From NCBI GenBank assembly GCA_017531385.1, contig JAFXLD010000002.1:1-64000 (forward strand): a DNA stretch of 64,000 bases. Direction: 5' to 3'. Numbering within the stretch: the first letter of the stretch is position 1; each line of letters begins with the position of its first letter. Both the position numbers and the translations under genes were made by a program. Source of the DNA: Clostridia bacterium. GTDB lineage: Bacteria; Bacillota; Clostridia; Oscillospirales; Acutalibacteraceae. Shown piece after piece: positions 53,789 to 64,000 of this stretch. A model generated the notes under the pieces. That model was not told the DNA's origin. It saw nothing but the letters and a program-made list of their open reading frames with translations, and ran no database searches.

Positions 53789-54421
53789 TTATGCACCTAT
53801 CCAGCTTTCATCGGACGGATTGTTTCTGAATTTGATAAGTCTTGCGATGTCTTCTGCCTTGATGTAACCTTCATCAGCAGCAACTTCAGCGATAACATCA
53901 AAGTTTGTAAGGCTGACATTCTTTACATCTGCAGCAGCAAGTCTGTCTATACCCTTCTGCATACCGTATGTGAAAATACTTACGATACCGAGAACTTTTG
54001 CACCTGCTTCACGGAGCGCATCAACAACATCAATAACACTACCGCCTGTTGAAATAAGGTCTTCTACAACAACAACTTTCTGACCCTTTTCAAGTTTGCC
54101 TTCAATTCTGTTCTGTCTGCCGTGGTCTTTGTTGCCCGAACGGACATAACCCATGGGCATATCAAGAAGATGAGCTGCAATTGCTGCATGTGCAATACCT
54201 GCTGTACTTGTACCCATAAGTACTTCACATTCGGGATATTCATTCTTAACCGTTTCTGCAATTGCACTTTCAACAACTATTCTGTGTTCGGGTGCTGTGA
54301 GAATAAGTCTGTTATCGCAGTAAACGGGACTCTTGATACCGCTTGCCCAGGTGAAAGGCTCTTCGGGACGGAAGAAAACTGCGCCGATTGATAATAAAGC
54401 TTTAGCTACTTTTTTCTGCAT
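53789..54421 (-). CDS. pyrE: Orotate phosphoribosyltransferase
   Basis: A 210-residue PyrE converting orotate and PRPP to OMP. The PRPP motif is [16 protein letters not shown] (about residues 115-130), with [12 protein letters not shown] and [13 protein letters not shown] preceding it (the flexible loop). Length is normal. AAGGAGA precedes the ATG. It lies between pyrF and pyrB. Confidence 0.97.
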   Translation of the reverse strand: MQKKVAKALLSIGAVFFRPEEPFTWASGIKSPVYCDNRLILTAPEHRIVVESAIAETVKNEYPECEVLMGTSTAGIAHAAIAAHLLDMPMGYVRSGNKDHGRQNRIEGKLEKGQKVVVVEDLISTGGSVIDVVDALREAGAKVLGIVSIFTYGMQKGIDRLAAADVKNVSLTNFDVIAEVAADEGYIKAEDIARLIKFRNNPSDESWIGA

Positions 54422-54442
54422 TTTAATTATCTCCTTTTGATT

Positions 54443-55141
54443 TTATCCTACAAATTCTTTAACACATCTTCTGTATGCCGCTACAGGGTCTTCTGCCGCT
54501 GTAATCGGACGACCTACAACAATATAGTCTGAGCCGATTTCCTTGGCTTTTTCAGGTGTTGTAACACGGACCTGGTCACCTATATCACCATCTGCAAATC
54601 TGATGCCGGGAGTTATTGTGTAGAACTCTTTACCGCATACGTCGTGAACCTTTGATGCTTCAAGAGGTGAACATACAACACCGTCGAGACCTGCTTTTTT
54701 AGCATTTGAAGCATAGTGCATAACAACTTCATCTATGGGCTTGTCTATAAGAAGATCTGTTTTCATTCTTTCTTCACTTGTTGATGTGAGCTGGGTTACA
54801 GCAAGAAGAATAGGTCTTGTGCCGTCAGGTCTTGTGAGCCCTTCAATAGCTGCTTCCATCATTGCGATTGTTCCGCCTGCATGAAGATTGCACATATCAA
54901 CATCAAGTGATGAAAGAACTGACATTGCTTTTTTTACTGTGTTGGGAATGTCGTGAAGTTTAAGGTCAAGGAAAATCTTGTGTCCTCTTTCCTTGATTTC
55001 ACGGACAATTGAGGGACCTTCTGCATAAAAAAGCTCCATACCGATTTTAACAAAAGGTTTTTCTTCCTTGAAGTTATCAAGAAATTTCATACATGCGTCT
55101 TTACCTGCAAAATCACAGGCAATAATTACGTCTTTACCCAT
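54443..55141 (-). CDS. pyrF: Orotidine 5'-phosphate decarboxylase
   Basis: A 232-residue PyrF of the TIM-barrel type. The catalytic Lys-Asp-Lys-Asp network lies in [14 protein letters not shown], and the C-terminal phosphate-binding loop is [19 protein letters not shown]. It makes UMP from OMP. The ATG overlaps the pyrD stop by one base (TAATG), giving strong translational coupling. Confidence 0.97.
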   Translation of the reverse strand: MGKDVIIACDFAGKDACMKFLDNFKEEKPFVKIGMELFYAEGPSIVREIKERGHKIFLDLKLHDIPNTVKKAMSVLSSLDVDMCNLHAGGTIAMMEAAIEGLTRPDGTRPILLAVTQLTSTSEERMKTDLLIDKPIDEVVMHYASNAKKAGLDGVVCSPLEASKVHDVCGKEFYTITPGIRFADGDIGDQVRVTTPEKAKEIGSDYIVVGRPITAAEDPVAAYRRCVKEFVG

Positions 55142-56052
55142 TAGTGAGCGCCTCCTATTATATCTTTAAGATTATTTATACCGTATTTCTGCATTACTGC
55201 GGGTAAATCTTCGATAATCTTTTTGCATACAAAAGGATCAATAAGATTTGCCGCACCGATTTCTACTGCAGTTGCACCAGCAAGCATCATTTCAATTACA
55301 TTTTCGGCAGTTGAGATACCGCCCATACCGATAATCGGAATGTTAACGGCTTCATACACTTTATAAACCATTGAAAGTGCTACGGGAAGTATTGCAGGGC
55401 CTGAATAACCGCCTGATTTATTATATACAACAGGCTTTTTTGTTTTAAGATCAATTCTCATTCCCATAAGAGTATTTATCATACTGATACCGTCTGCACC
55501 TGCTTCTTCACAGGCTTTTGCAATTGAAACGATATCTGTTACATTGGGACTGAGTTTGATGTAAACAGGCTTGGTTGTGACCGCCTTGACAGCTTTTGTG
55601 ACTTCTGCGGCACTTTCACATGATGTACCGAAGCTCATACCGCCACCGTGAACATTCGGACAACTGATATTCACTTCAATTATACCGACCTGTTCTTCTT
55701 TATCTATTTTTTCACAGCAATAAACATATTCATCAAGCGAAAAACCACTGATATTTGCAACAACAGGCTTATGGAAACACTGTCTGAGTTTCGGTAATTC
55801 TTCAGCGATAACCTTTTCAATACCGGGATTCTGAAGACCGACAGAGTTTATCATACCTGAATAACATTCTGCAATTCTCGGTGTGGGATTTCCGAAACGG
55901 GGTTCTTTTGTTGTGCCCTTAAATGAGAATGAACCGAGGATATTTATATCATAAAGCTCTGCAAATTCGTAACCGAAGCCGAATGTACCGCTTGCAGGAA
56001 TAAGAGGATTGTCAAGCTCAATACCGCTTAAATTGACTTTTGTGTTTACCAT
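55141..56052 (-). CDS. pyrD: Dihydroorotate dehydrogenase B, catalytic subunit
   Basis: A 303-residue class 1B PyrD, FMN-binding TIM barrel, oxidising dihydroorotate with NAD via PyrK. The catalytic-cysteine segment is [15 protein letters not shown], and [25 protein letters not shown] is the FMN area. [14 protein letters not shown] is the phosphate loop. It overlaps pyrK by 7 bases, as expected for two subunits of one complex. Confidence 0.96.
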   Translation of the reverse strand: MVNTKVNLSGIELDNPLIPASGTFGFGYEFAELYDINILGSFSFKGTTKEPRFGNPTPRIAECYSGMINSVGLQNPGIEKVIAEELPKLRQCFHKPVVANISGFSLDEYVYCCEKIDKEEQVGIIEVNISCPNVHGGGMSFGTSCESAAEVTKAVKAVTTKPVYIKLSPNVTDIVSIAKACEEAGADGISMINTLMGMRIDLKTKKPVVYNKSGGYSGPAILPVALSMVYKVYEAVNIPIIGMGGISTAENVIEMMLAGATAVEIGAANLIDPFVCKKIIEDLPAVMQKYGINNLKDIIGGAH

Positions 56053-56777
56053 ATGATTTCCTCCTTTACAAGGACAGGACCGTCTTTACAGATTCTCTTG
56101 TTGCCGTATTTAGTTTTACATGAGCAACCCATACAAGCACCGAAACCGCAACCCATTCTTTCTTCAAAACTAAATTGACCTGATGTTTCAGAGGCATTAT
56201 AAAGTGCTTTGAGCATAGGTTCGGGACCACATGTGAAGAAGTATGAATAATCTAAATCTTTGAGTGCATCGGTTACAAATCCTTTTACACCCATCGAACC
56301 GTCAACTGTTGTAACGATTGTTTTACAGCCGATTGCTTCAAAATCCTCTTTGCCGAAGACTTCATCGGCCTTATTGAAGCCAAGTATTGCAGTAACTTTC
56401 TTTCCTTCTGTAAGAAGCTTCTTTGCGAGATAATACATAGGCGGTACACCGACACCGCCACCTATAACAACAGGATTTTCACCTGAAACCGTTGTGTCAA
56501 AACCGTTGCCGAGACCTACAAGAACATCAAGTTTTGTGCCGACCGGCATCTTACTCATCAATTCAGTACCTGTGCCGACTACTTTATAGATAATTGTGAG
56601 TTCATTTTCTTTACAGTCAAAAATTGAAATCGGTCTTCTGAGATAAAGAGAGTCAATTTTGATGTTTATGAACTGACCTGATGCCGTTACAGCACTTGTA
56701 TCGCCTTCAAATACCATTTTATAGACATTTTCAGTCAGCTTTTCATTTGATTTGATTGTATAAATTGCATTATTCAT
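56046..56777 (-). CDS. pyrK: Dihydroorotate dehydrogenase B, electron transfer subunit
   Basis: A 243-residue PyrK. An N-terminal FAD-binding beta barrel with LYLRRPISIFD (RxxS-type flavin motif), an NAD-binding domain with VIGGGVGVPPMYYLAKKL, and a C-terminal 2Fe-2S site with CGFGACMGCSC plus a later Cys in RICKDGPV. It passes electrons from FMN in PyrD to NAD. The ribosome site GGGTGAA is inside the end of pyrC, and the start overlaps pyrC by 8 bases. Confidence 0.96.
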   Translation of the reverse strand: MNNAIYTIKSNEKLTENVYKMVFEGDTSAVTASGQFINIKIDSLYLRRPISIFDCKENELTIIYKVVGTGTELMSKMPVGTKLDVLVGLGNGFDTTVSGENPVVIGGGVGVPPMYYLAKKLLTEGKKVTAILGFNKADEVFGKEDFEAIGCKTIVTTVDGSMGVKGFVTDALKDLDYSYFFTCGPEPMLKALYNASETSGQFSFEERMGCGFGACMGCSCKTKYGNKRICKDGPVLVKEEIIW

Positions 56778-58041
56778 TTATTTCACCCTTAAAAACTACA
56801 TGACCGTTGCAGATTGTCAGAACACATTTTCCTTTGACATTTTCACCTTCAAAAGGTGTTGCTTTACCCATTGAAACAAAGTCTTCTGAATTTATTGTAT
56901 ATTCAACATTGAGGTCAAACACACACAAATCAGCCTTATTTCCCGCTTTGATTCCCGATTCAATCCCGAATCGCTTTGCAGGAGCAATACTCATAAGATA
57001 AATAAGCTTTTCGAGAGAAATCACATTATTTTTTACAAGCATTGTATACATTATCGGGAATGATGTTTCAAGTCCTGTTATACCCATATTTGAACCGGCA
57101 AGCCCCTTAGATTTTTCTTCTTTTGAATGAGGTGCATGGTCAGTTGCAATCATATCAACAGTGCCGTCAAGAATACCTTCAAGAAGTGCAAGTCTGTCTT
57201 CGTCACTCCTTATGGGAGGATTCATTTTAAATCTGCCTTCATCTCTAAGCATCATATCATTCATAACAAGATAATGAGGACCTGTTTCACAGGTGATGTC
57301 AACACCGTCAGCCTTTGCTTTTCTTATGATATCAACACTTTCTTTTGCTGAAATATGGCAGACGTGATATTTTACGCCGGTTTTTTTGCAAAGCTCAATA
57401 TCTCTTTCAATCTGTTTCCATTCACTTTCGGAGCAGATACCTTTATGACCGTTAATTTTTGCATATTCACCATCGTGAATGTACCCACCATAAAGAAGCT
57501 CATTAACTTCGCAATGTGCTGAAATGATTTTATCAAGATCTTTTGCTTTTTTCATGGCAGAAAGCATCATTTCATCACTCTGAACTCCCCTGCCGTCATC
57601 AGAAAAACCTATTACATCGTTGCTGATATCTTCAAAATCTGAAAGTTCGTCGCCTTTTTCACCTTTTGTGATTGTGCCGAAAGGATAGACATTGATAACA
57701 GCATCTTTTTTTATAATATCAAGCTGAAGCTTCAGATTTTCTTTTGTATCGGGACAGGGATTGAGATTCGGCATTGTGCAGACTGAGGTATAACCGCCTT
57801 TAGCTGCCGCCATAGATCCCGATTTTATTGTTTCTTTATAAGAAAAACCCGGCTCTCTGAAATGCACATGCACATCAACAAAACCGGGAAAAATATATTT
57901 ACCTGAACAATCGATGATTTCACCAGCAAAAGAAGAAACTGCTTCACCAACGGAAACAATGCTTCCGTTTTCAATGATAATATCAGCATCAACAAATGAG
58001 CTGTCAGTATAGACTTTTGCACCTTTGAGCAGAATTGACAT
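56770..58041 (-). CDS. pyrC: Dihydroorotase
   Basis: A 423-residue class I dihydroorotase. The metal motif HVHFREPG is near residue 59, with further metal ligands in SAHCEV, HVCHISA and MIATDHAPHS (catalytic Asp). It closes carbamoyl aspartate to dihydroorotate. As the first gene of the operon, it is preceded by a TTGACA-17-TATAAT promoter and a leader of about 107 bases. AAGGTG precedes the ATG. No carA or carB is in the window. Confidence 0.96.
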   Translation of the reverse strand: MSILLKGAKVYTDSSFVDADIIIENGSIVSVGEAVSSFAGEIIDCSGKYIFPGFVDVHVHFREPGFSYKETIKSGSMAAAKGGYTSVCTMPNLNPCPDTKENLKLQLDIIKKDAVINVYPFGTITKGEKGDELSDFEDISNDVIGFSDDGRGVQSDEMMLSAMKKAKDLDKIISAHCEVNELLYGGYIHDGEYAKINGHKGICSESEWKQIERDIELCKKTGVKYHVCHISAKESVDIIRKAKADGVDITCETGPHYLVMNDMMLRDEGRFKMNPPIRSDEDRLALLEGILDGTVDMIATDHAPHSKEEKSKGLAGSNMGITGLETSFPIMYTMLVKNNVISLEKLIYLMSIAPAKRFGIESGIKAGNKADLCVFDLNVEYTINSEDFVSMGKATPFEGENVKGKCVLTICNGHVVFKGEINE

Positions 58042-58081
58042 CTTATCACCTTTAACTGAATGGTTAAAATATCCATAATAA

Positions 58082-58127
58082 AGGTTCCACCTGAGAGGCA
58101 GAACCTAATAGACATATAGAACCTGCC
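58082..58127 (-). promoter_or_regulatory. Candidate attenuation leader of the pyr operon
   Basis: In the pyr mRNA leader a stem AGGTTCTGCC/GGTGGAACCT (58097-58106 with 58082-58091; two wobble pairs, loop 5) competes with an alternative GGCAG/CTGCC pairing (58123-58127 with 58097-58101), since both use 58097-58101. AGGTTCT occurs twice (58118-58124 and 58100-58106). Only a weak U-rich run follows, so control might act on translation or on termination. There is no PyrR motif on this strand. Confidence 0.45.
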
Positions 58128-58154
58128 GGATAACCGAATCAGAAATTTTTATTT

Positions 58155-58183
58155 ATTATAACAAATAATTTAATATATGTCAA
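58155..58183 (-). promoter_or_regulatory. Consensus SigA promoter of the pyr operon
   Basis: On the minus strand TTGACA (58178-58183), 17-base spacer, TATAAT (58155-58160): full consensus. Transcription should start near 58148. Confidence 0.8.
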
Positions 58184-58214
58184 TATGTCAAAATAAATAA
58201 TAAAGAATGGTAAC

Positions 58215-61037
58215 TTACAGATATTTTTTAAGATAATAACCTGTATAACTTTCCTTGATTTCGGCAACTTCTTCGGGCGTACCTGTTGCAACAACAGTTC
58301 CACCGCCATCACCACCCTCAGGACCAAGATCGATTATATGATCAACACATTTAATAACATCAAGATTGTGCTCAATTACAACGACTGTATTGCCCGAATC
58401 GGCAAGCTTGTGAAGAATATCAATAAGCCTGTGAACATCGGCAGTGTGAAGACCTGTTGTGGGTTCATCAAGAATATAGATTGTCTTGCCTGTCGGTCTT
58501 TTTGAGAGCTCGGTTGCAAGTTTGACTCTCTGTGCTTCACCGCCCGACAATGTTGTGGCCGGTTGTCCGATTTTGACATAACCGAGTCCTACATCATACA
58601 ATGTCTGCAGTTTTCTTTTAATTTTAGGTATTGCAGAGAAGAATTCAAGACCTTCTTCTACCGTCATTTCAAGAACATCATAAATACTTTTGCCCTTATA
58701 TTTCACTTCGAGTGTTTCTCTGTTGTATCTTGCACCGTGACAGACTTCACAAGGCACGTAAACATCAGAAAGAAAATGCATTTCAATCTTGACAATACCG
58801 TCACCCTGACAGGCTTCGCATCTGCCGCCTGATACATTGAATGAAAATCTGCCGGGTGAATAACCTTTGATTTTTGCATCCTGTGTCTGTGCATAAAGAT
58901 CACGTATATCTGTAAAAACACCCGTATATGTTGCCGGATTTGAACGTGGTGTTCTGCCAATCGGTGACTGATCTATGTTTATTACCTTGTCAAGATTGTC
59001 AATACCGAGAAAATCAGCATGTTTTCCTGCAAATTTCTTTGCACCGTTAAGTTCTGCAGCGAGCTTTTTATATATAATCTCATTAACAAGTGAAGATTTG
59101 CCGGAGCCTGAAACACCGGTAACACAGACAAATTTTCCGAGAGGAATTTCAACGTCAATGTTTTTTAAATTATTTTCAGCAGCACCTTTGATTGTAAGAT
59201 AATGACCGTTTCCCTTTCGTCTTTCTTCGGGAACGGGAATTTTTCTCTTTCCGCAGAGATACTGTCCTGTAACTGAGTTCTTGCATTTTTTGATTTTTTC
59301 AATGTCACCTGCACAGACAATTTCACCACCGTGAATACCTGCCCCCGGCCCTATGTCAACAATATAATCTGCCGCATACATTGTGTCTTCATCGTGTTCA
59401 ACAACGATCAGCGTGTTACCTATATCTCGAAGTTCACGAAGAGTATCAAGGAGTTTGTCATTATCACGCTGATGAAGACCTATACTCGGTTCATCAAGAA
59501 TATAAAGAACACCCATGAGTGATGAACCAATCTGGGTTGCAAGTCTTATTCTCTGACTTTCGCCACCTGATAATGTTCCGGCAGAACGCGATAATGTAAG
59601 ATAATCAAGACCGACTGAACACAGGAAATTAAGTCTGCTCCTGATTTCTTTTATAATCTGGTCTGCAATTATTAATTCCCTGTCTGTCAACTCAAGATTA
59701 TCAATAAATTCAAGTTCCTTTTTAACGGAAAGATTGACAAAGTCATTGATGTTGATTCCGCCGACAGTAACTGAAAGAATTTCTTTTTTCAGTCTTGCGC
59801 CATTACAATCGGGGCAATTACATGCTGTCATAACCTGCTCAATTTCATATCTTGACCAGTCCGACGTAGTTTCTTTATATCTTCTTTCAAGATTATTTAT
59901 AATGCCCTCAAATTCGGCGTTATAATTACCGCTTCCGTATGCTGTGGCACGGTGCATTGTAAGTTTTTTACCTTTTGTACCGTAAAAAATTGCTTCAGCG
60001 GCATCTTCTGACAGATTTTCAAAGGGTTCGTCAAGCGTAAAACCATAATTTATTGCAAGTGCATCAAAATACATCTTTGCAATAGAGGAATAGTCTGCCT
60101 TCGACCATCCGGGAGCTGTTATTGCCCCTTCCCTGATTGATTTTGTCTTATCCGGTACAACAAGGTCAGGGTCAACACGCATAAAGAAACTCAGTCCTGT
60201 ACAAGTCGGACACGCACCGTAAGGATTATTGAATGAAAACATTCTCGGCGAAAGTTCATCGATGCTGACACCGTGATCAGGACATGCATAATTCTGAGAA
60301 AACAGCAAATCTTCACCATCAACAACGCTGACAAGTACCGTTCCCGATGCAAGTTTTGAAGCAAGCTCAACAGAATCGGCAAGTCTGCTTTTAATTGATT
60401 CTTTTATAACAAGTCTGTCAACTATAATTTCAATCGTATGCTTTATATTTTTTTCAAGAGATAAAGTGTCATCAAGGTCATAAACAAGACCGTCAATTCT
60501 GGCTCTTACATAGCCTGATTTCTTAGCATTTTCCAGTTCTTTCTGATGTGTACCTTTTTTTGCTCTTACAATCGGAGCCATTATCTGGATTTTACTGCCT
60601 TCAGGTAATGCAAGAACCTGATCAACAATCTGGTCAACAGTCTGCTGTTTTATCTCTTTACCACAGACAGGACAATGCGGGATGCCGATTCTTGCATATA
60701 AAAGACGCAGATAATCGTAAATTTCCGTTACAGTTCCGACTGTTGAACGTGGATTTTTTGATGTTGTTTTCTGATCTATTGAAATAGCAGGAGAAAGACC
60801 GTCTATGCTGTCTACGTTAGGCTTGTCCATCTGCCCGAGAAACATTCTTGCATATGAAGATAATGACTCAACATAGCGCCGCTGTCCTTCTGCATAGATT
60901 GTATCAAAGGCAAGTGATGATTTGCCGGAACCTGACAATCCGGTAAAAACAACAAGCTTGTTTCTGGGGATTTCAAGGTCAATATTTTTGAGATTATGCT
61001 CTTTTGCACCTTTTACAACAATGTTTTTCTGTGCCAT
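58215..61037 (-). CDS. uvrA: Excinuclease ABC subunit A
   Basis: A 940-residue UvrA, the damage-sensing ABC ATPase of nucleotide excision repair. Two P-loops are present: [14 protein letters not shown] (near residue 31) and [14 protein letters not shown] (near 640). Two signatures [12 protein letters not shown] and [12 protein letters not shown], and zinc-finger cysteine pairs (ACPTC and [15 protein letters not shown] and PCEVC) are complete. Its start overlaps the last base of uvrB, giving coupled translation. No stray residues were seen. Confidence 0.97.
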   Translation of the reverse strand: MAQKNIVVKGAKEHNLKNIDLEIPRNKLVVFTGLSGSGKSSLAFDTIYAEGQRRYVESLSSYARMFLGQMDKPNVDSIDGLSPAISIDQKTTSKNPRSTVGTVTEIYDYLRLLYARIGIPHCPVCGKEIKQQTVDQIVDQVLALPEGSKIQIMAPIVRAKKGTHQKELENAKKSGYVRARIDGLVYDLDDTLSLEKNIKHTIEIIVDRLVIKESIKSRLADSVELASKLASGTVLVSVVDGEDLLFSQNYACPDHGVSIDELSPRMFSFNNPYGACPTCTGLSFFMRVDPDLVVPDKTKSIREGAITAPGWSKADYSSIAKMYFDALAINYGFTLDEPFENLSEDAAEAIFYGTKGKKLTMHRATAYGSGNYNAEFEGIINNLERRYKETTSDWSRYEIEQVMTACNCPDCNGARLKKEILSVTVGGININDFVNLSVKKELEFIDNLELTDRELIIADQIIKEIRSRLNFLCSVGLDYLTLSRSAGTLSGGESQRIRLATQIGSSLMGVLYILDEPSIGLHQRDNDKLLDTLRELRDIGNTLIVVEHDEDTMYAADYIVDIGPGAGIHGGEIVCAGDIEKIKKCKNSVTGQYLCGKRKIPVPEERRKGNGHYLTIKGAAENNLKNIDVEIPLGKFVCVTGVSGSGKSSLVNEIIYKKLAAELNGAKKFAGKHADFLGIDNLDKVINIDQSPIGRTPRSNPATYTGVFTDIRDLYAQTQDAKIKGYSPGRFSFNVSGGRCEACQGDGIVKIEMHFLSDVYVPCEVCHGARYNRETLEVKYKGKSIYDVLEMTVEEGLEFFSAIPKIKRKLQTLYDVGLGYVKIGQPATTLSGGEAQRVKLATELSKRPTGKTIYILDEPTTGLHTADVHRLIDILHKLADSGNTVVVIEHNLDVIKCVDHIIDLGPEGGDGGGTVVATGTPEEVAEIKESYTGYYLKKYL

Positions 61038-63001
61038 TATTTTAGCTCCCGTTTAAGTTTTTCAATCTTATCCCTGAGATATGCAGCATGTTCAAATTCA
61101 AGAATTTTTGCAGCCGCTTTCATTTCTTTTGTGAGTTCATCAATCAGTTTAAGTTTATCAGCTCTTGATAAACGCCTTGCAGATTTCCCGTCAACATTAT
61201 TCTTTGAGCTGATTTCAAGAATTTCATGAACGGGCTTAATGATAGTCTGAGGTGTAATTCCGTTTGATTCATTATATGCAATCTGCTTTTCACGTCTTCT
61301 GAGAGTTTCTTTTATAGCAGCTTCCATGGATGGTGTAACAGTATCAGCATACATTATAACGCTACCCTGTGCATTTCGTGCAGCTCTGCCTATTGTCTGT
61401 ATAAGAGAACGCTCCGACCTCAAAAAGCCCTCTTTATCAGCATCAAGAATGGCGACAAGTGAAACTTCGGGAATATCAAGCCCCTCTCTGAGAAGATTGA
61501 TGCCGACAAGAACATCATACTCCCCTTTTCTGAGGTCTCTGATAATTTCCATTCTTTCAATTGTATCAATATCATAATGCAGATATCTGACTTTTATGCC
61601 GAAATCGGTCAGATAATCCGTAAGACTTTCTGCCATTTTTCTTGTGAGTGTTGTGATAAGAACCTTTTCTTTTCGTTGAGTTCTGACATTTATTTCTGAT
61701 ATAAGATCTTCAATCTGACCGTCAACGGGTCTTACAGAAATTTCCGGATCAAGAAGACCGGTAGGTCTGATAACCTGCTCGGAAACATTATCACTTTTCT
61801 GTAATTCAAAATCACCCGGAGTAGCGCTGACAAAGATTTTCTGACCGGTTTTTGAATAGAACTCATCAAAAGTCAGAGGTCTGTTATCATAGGCAGAGGG
61901 TAATCTGAAGCCGAATTCAATAAGAGTATCTTTTCTTGAACGGTCACCGCCGTACATGGCTCTGACCTGTGGCAATGTCACGTGGGATTCATCAATAAAC
62001 ATAATAAAATCATCAGGAAAATAGTCAAGTAAAGTAAACGGAGGTTCACCCGGTTTTCTGTCTGACATTATTCTTGAATAATTCTCAATGCCCTTACAAA
62101 AACCTGTTTCTCGAAGCATTTCTATATCATATTCAGTTCTTTGTTTTATTCTCTGTGCTTCAATAAGTTTTCCCTGTTCTTTGAATTCTTTTTCTCTCTC
62201 AAGCATTTCAAAATAAATTTCATTCAAAGCTCTTTCCATTTTTTCGTGAGAAACAACATAATGAGATGCAGGAAAAATTGCAACGTGAGAAATCACGTTG
62301 TTTATATTACCCGTAACAGGGTTGAATTCGCAGATTCTGTCAATTTCGTCGCCGAAAAATTCAACTCTGATTGCAAACTCAGCAGTGTAAACAGGAAAAA
62401 TTTCAACAACATCACCGCGGACTCTGAATTTGTTTCGGATAAAGTTGATATCATTGCGTTCATATTGTATTTCAACAAGTTTTCTGATTAAATCATCACG
62501 GCTTTTTTCCATTCCCTGACGAAGAGAAATAACCATACTGCGGTAATCAATAGGGTCTCCGAGTGAATAAATACATGATACACTTGCAACTATAATAACA
62601 TCTCTGCGTTCAGAAAGAGCAGATGTGGCAGAATGACGCAAGCGGTCAATTTCATCATTGACCGCAGAATCTTTTTCAATATAAGTATCAGTTGTAGGCA
62701 GATATGCCTCAGGCTGATAATAATCATAATAAGAAACAAAATATTCAACGGCATTTTCAGGAAAAAATTCCCTGAACTCAGAACACAGCTGTGCAGCAAG
62801 TGTTTTATTATGAGCAAGCACAAGCGTGGGACGATTCACTTTTTCAATGATATTTGCCATTGTAAAAGTTTTTCCTGAACCCGTAACACCCAACAATGTC
62901 TGTTCACTCAAACCGTCAATTATACCTTCAGAAAGCTCCTTTATTGCCTGTGGTTGGTCACCTGTTGGTTTATATTCAGAATGCAACACGAACTTATCCA
63001 C
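61037..63001 (-). CDS. uvrB: Excinuclease ABC subunit B
   Basis: A 654-residue UvrB helicase-like damage verifier. Walker A is [12 protein letters not shown] (about residues 38-49), the beta-hairpin region is [18 protein letters not shown] is the Walker B box, and TIGRAARN is motif VI. The C-terminal UVR motif ([20 protein letters not shown]) contacts UvrC. The start is GTG 63001, preceded by GAGGAG at 7 bases. It starts 27 bases after the lipoprotein gene. Confidence 0.97.
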   Translation of the reverse strand: MDKFVLHSEYKPTGDQPQAIKELSEGIIDGLSEQTLLGVTGSGKTFTMANIIEKVNRPTLVLAHNKTLAAQLCSEFREFFPENAVEYFVSYYDYYQPEAYLPTTDTYIEKDSAVNDEIDRLRHSATSALSERRDVIIVASVSCIYSLGDPIDYRSMVISLRQGMEKSRDDLIRKLVEIQYERNDINFIRNKFRVRGDVVEIFPVYTAEFAIRVEFFGDEIDRICEFNPVTGNINNVISHVAIFPASHYVVSHEKMERALNEIYFEMLEREKEFKEQGKLIEAQRIKQRTEYDIEMLRETGFCKGIENYSRIMSDRKPGEPPFTLLDYFPDDFIMFIDESHVTLPQVRAMYGGDRSRKDTLIEFGFRLPSAYDNRPLTFDEFYSKTGQKIFVSATPGDFELQKSDNVSEQVIRPTGLLDPEISVRPVDGQIEDLISEINVRTQRKEKVLITTLTRKMAESLTDYLTDFGIKVRYLHYDIDTIERMEIIRDLRKGEYDVLVGINLLREGLDIPEVSLVAILDADKEGFLRSERSLIQTIGRAARNAQGSVIMYADTVTPSMEAAIKETLRRREKQIAYNESNGITPQTIIKPVHEILEISSKNNVDGKSARRLSRADKLKLIDELTKEMKAAAKILEFEHAAYLRDKIEKLKRELK

Positions 63002-63028
63002 AAAAAAACTCCTCGCCGATAAAATAAA

Positions 63029-63694
63029 CTATTTCAGAGTAATTGTTTCAACAAATTTATCAAAGTCTACTTTTTTTGCATCATTTGTATTGATATTACA
63101 ATTAACAATATACAGCCCAGTATCATAAGGAATGTAGTAGTTATAAGCGTTTTTGTAATATTCAGATGATGTACATGAATGTTTAAAAGCGGTACATTCA
63201 TTTTCATTTATTGTTACAGAATATTTTTCATATGAAAAAACATCGCTTCCGAAGCTTTCAAGCAAACTTTCACAATTCATTTCATCTGCAGCGATATGCT
63301 TATCAGCATCTTCATTATAGTATGATATGAATATTTCTGCATTATAAGGCTCGCAATAAAAATATCCCGGGTTGTTTATATCAGCAGTAAAATGTTTCGG
63401 GATTTCAAATTTCATTTCTGCAGTTTCAACAATTCTGTCTGTAACAACCTGACCGTTAAATTCTATAAACTCGGTTATATAATCACCTGCATCAGATTTT
63501 TGTTTCTTGCCGTTTTCATTGAGTGTATAGACCTGTAGCTTATTACTGTCATTGATAACAATATTTCCGTCAGAATTTCTGACAACAATATATTCTGTAC
63601 CGTTTTCATCAGTAAATATATCTTCGCCTGAGCATGATGTAAGAGTGACAATAACAACGATAATCAATAAAACTGCTGCTAATTTTTTCAGCAT
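63029..63694 (-). CDS. Putative lipoprotein of unknown function
   Basis: A 221-residue protein with a lipoprotein signal peptide: LKKLAAVLLIIVVIVTLTSC, lipobox LTSC with C21 as the lipidated residue. The mature part is mainly beta with several YxxE/NxY patterns and no recognisable domain; it is acidic, with four or five Tyr-rich segments. ATG 63694 is chosen because AAAGG lies 9 bases upstream; the ATG nine bases earlier leaves no gap for a ribosome site. It lies between folE and uvrB on the same strand, and could be co-transcribed with either. Confidence 0.82.
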   Translation of the reverse strand: MLKKLAAVLLIIVVIVTLTSCSGEDIFTDENGTEYIVVRNSDGNIVINDSNKLQVYTLNENGKKQKSDAGDYITEFIEFNGQVVTDRIVETAEMKFEIPKHFTADINNPGYFYCEPYNAEIFISYYNEDADKHIAADEMNCESLLESFGSDVFSYEKYSVTINENECTAFKHSCTSSEYYKNAYNYYIPYDTGLYIVNCNINTNDAKKVDFDKFVETITLK

Positions 63695-63699
63695 AAATT

Positions 63700-64000
63700 T
63701 CATCCTTTCAGCAATGACATAATTTCGGCTCTGGTTCTTGCATCTTTTTTTGCAACACCTCTCAGTGCCGACGTCTGCGTTATTGATCCGGCTGCTTTTG
63801 CACCACGCATAGTCATACACAAATGCTGTGCTTCAACAACAACAGCAATTCCCAAAGGATTCAGTTCTTCATCAAGAAAATCAGCAATCTGTGAAGTCAA
63901 TCTTTCCTGTAGTTGAGGTCTTTTTGCAAACAGATCAACAATTCTTGCAAGTTTTGACAGCCCGATGACATTACCGCCCGATGGTATATATGCAATATGA
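63700..64000 (-). CDS. folE: GTP cyclohydrolase I, 3' part (gene continues past the right edge)
   Basis: The last 99 or so codons of a FolE gene; the 5' part lies outside the window. The visible protein starts within [20 protein letters not shown] and includes [16 protein letters not shown], then [20 protein letters not shown], which holds the conserved zinc cysteine and catalytic residues of the family, and ends [11 protein letters not shown]. FolE makes dihydroneopterin triphosphate for folate. The stop TGA is at 63702-63700, and the ribosome site of the lipoprotein gene lies inside the end of this gene. Confidence 0.93.
   Translation of the reverse strand, partial: HIAYIPSGGNVIGLSKLARIVDLFAKRPQLQERLTSQIADFLDEELNPLGIAVVVEAQHLCMTMRGAKAAGSITQTSALRGVAKKDARTRAEIMSLLKG

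Noticed and set aside
58091..58098. CTGAGAGG on the plus strand, matching the PyrR recognition core CNGNGAGG
   Set aside because: It is on the non-transcribed sense for the pyr operon, and no plus-strand gene lies nearby. The match is short.
57825..58115. A 96-codon minus-strand frame starting in the pyr leader and running into pyrC
   Set aside because: It is out of frame with pyrC and only its first dozen codons lie outside it. There is no ribosome site and the composition is that of a shadow frame. A short leader peptide cannot be excluded.
1..64000. tRNA, rRNA, CRISPR array or toxin-antitoxin pair
   Set aside because: I looked for regular spaced repeats, tRNA-like TTCGA loops and small paired genes with regulators, and found none that held up by eye.

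Overview
The window looks like a chromosomal segment of a low-GC, endospore-forming member of the Clostridia, probably a gut-type lineage near the Ruminococcaceae/Oscillospirales. Support for this: a complete spoIIIAA-AH operon plus a SpoIIM gene, the nusB-xseAB-ispA-dxs-tlyA-nadK-argR-recN order typical of Firmicutes, an IspH-ribosomal protein S1 fusion (a clostridial arrangement), a dockerin-bearing secreted protein, strong AGGAGG-type ribosome binding sites, and host- or plant-glycan glycosidases (GH38, GH95). Taxonomy is inference; no rRNA is present. No gene-free stretch exceeds 300 bases, and I saw no tRNA, CRISPR array, prophage or intact transposase.

Layout, left to right. Positions 1-134 hold a run of hairpins that looks like the end of an element lying off the left edge (IS200/IS605-like candidate). 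Positions 208-3918 (minus) form a small operon: NifU-like Fe-S protein, GH38 alpha-mannosidase, XRE-type regulator. Positions 4062-4565 encode an orphan secreted protein, followed by three consecutive palindromes (4617-4736). Positions 4795-9518 are spoIIIAA-AH. Positions 9654-21013 are a 12-gene housekeeping run: nusB, a TsaD-like paralogue, xseA, xseB, ispA, dxs, tlyA, nadK, argR, recN, a TIM-barrel isomerase-like gene and tyrS. Most genes overlap or are within 25 bases of each other.

Positions 21107-28590 (minus) run from a near-consensus promoter through FHA protein, FtsW/RodA, a class B PBP, and an ABC ATPase with a giant FtsX-type permease; this reads as a cell-wall module. Two sugar mutarotase genes, a double-dockerin secreted protein with a damaged alpha/beta-hydrolase site, a 6S RNA (minus strand) and a DUF1292 gene follow. 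A membrane-anchored subtilase and a Xer-like recombinase are divergently transcribed from back-to-back promoters at 35610-35680. Positions 36703-40484 (minus) carry queA, tgt, yajC, a TIGR04086 membrane protein and spoIIM. The ribosome binding site of the TIGR04086 gene lies inside a terminator-like hairpin.

Positions 40658-43480 are asd-dapA-dapB (lysine/diaminopimelate synthesis, feeding peptidoglycan and, in spore formers, dipicolinate). An XRE regulator follows with a palindrome across its own promoter, then sdaA and a GH95 fucosidase (minus). Positions 48400-52368 are a BaiN-like flavoprotein, cmk and the ispH-rpsA fusion. The fusion has an internal Shine-Dalgarno and ATG at the domain junction. 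Positions 52440-58041 (minus) are pyrC-K-D-F-E-B-I, encoding every UMP-synthesis step after carbamoyl phosphate, behind a strong promoter and a leader with alternative hairpins. The window closes with uvrA, uvrB, a lipoprotein and the 3' part of folE (all minus).

The most interesting items are the RBS-in-terminator hairpin (37756-37795), the internal start of the IspH-S1 fusion, the serine-less hydrolase with dockerins, the pyr leader, the left-edge hairpin array and the XRE autoregulation palindrome. I did not find a convincing wholly new multi-gene system; most of the window is ordinary clostridial core genome.
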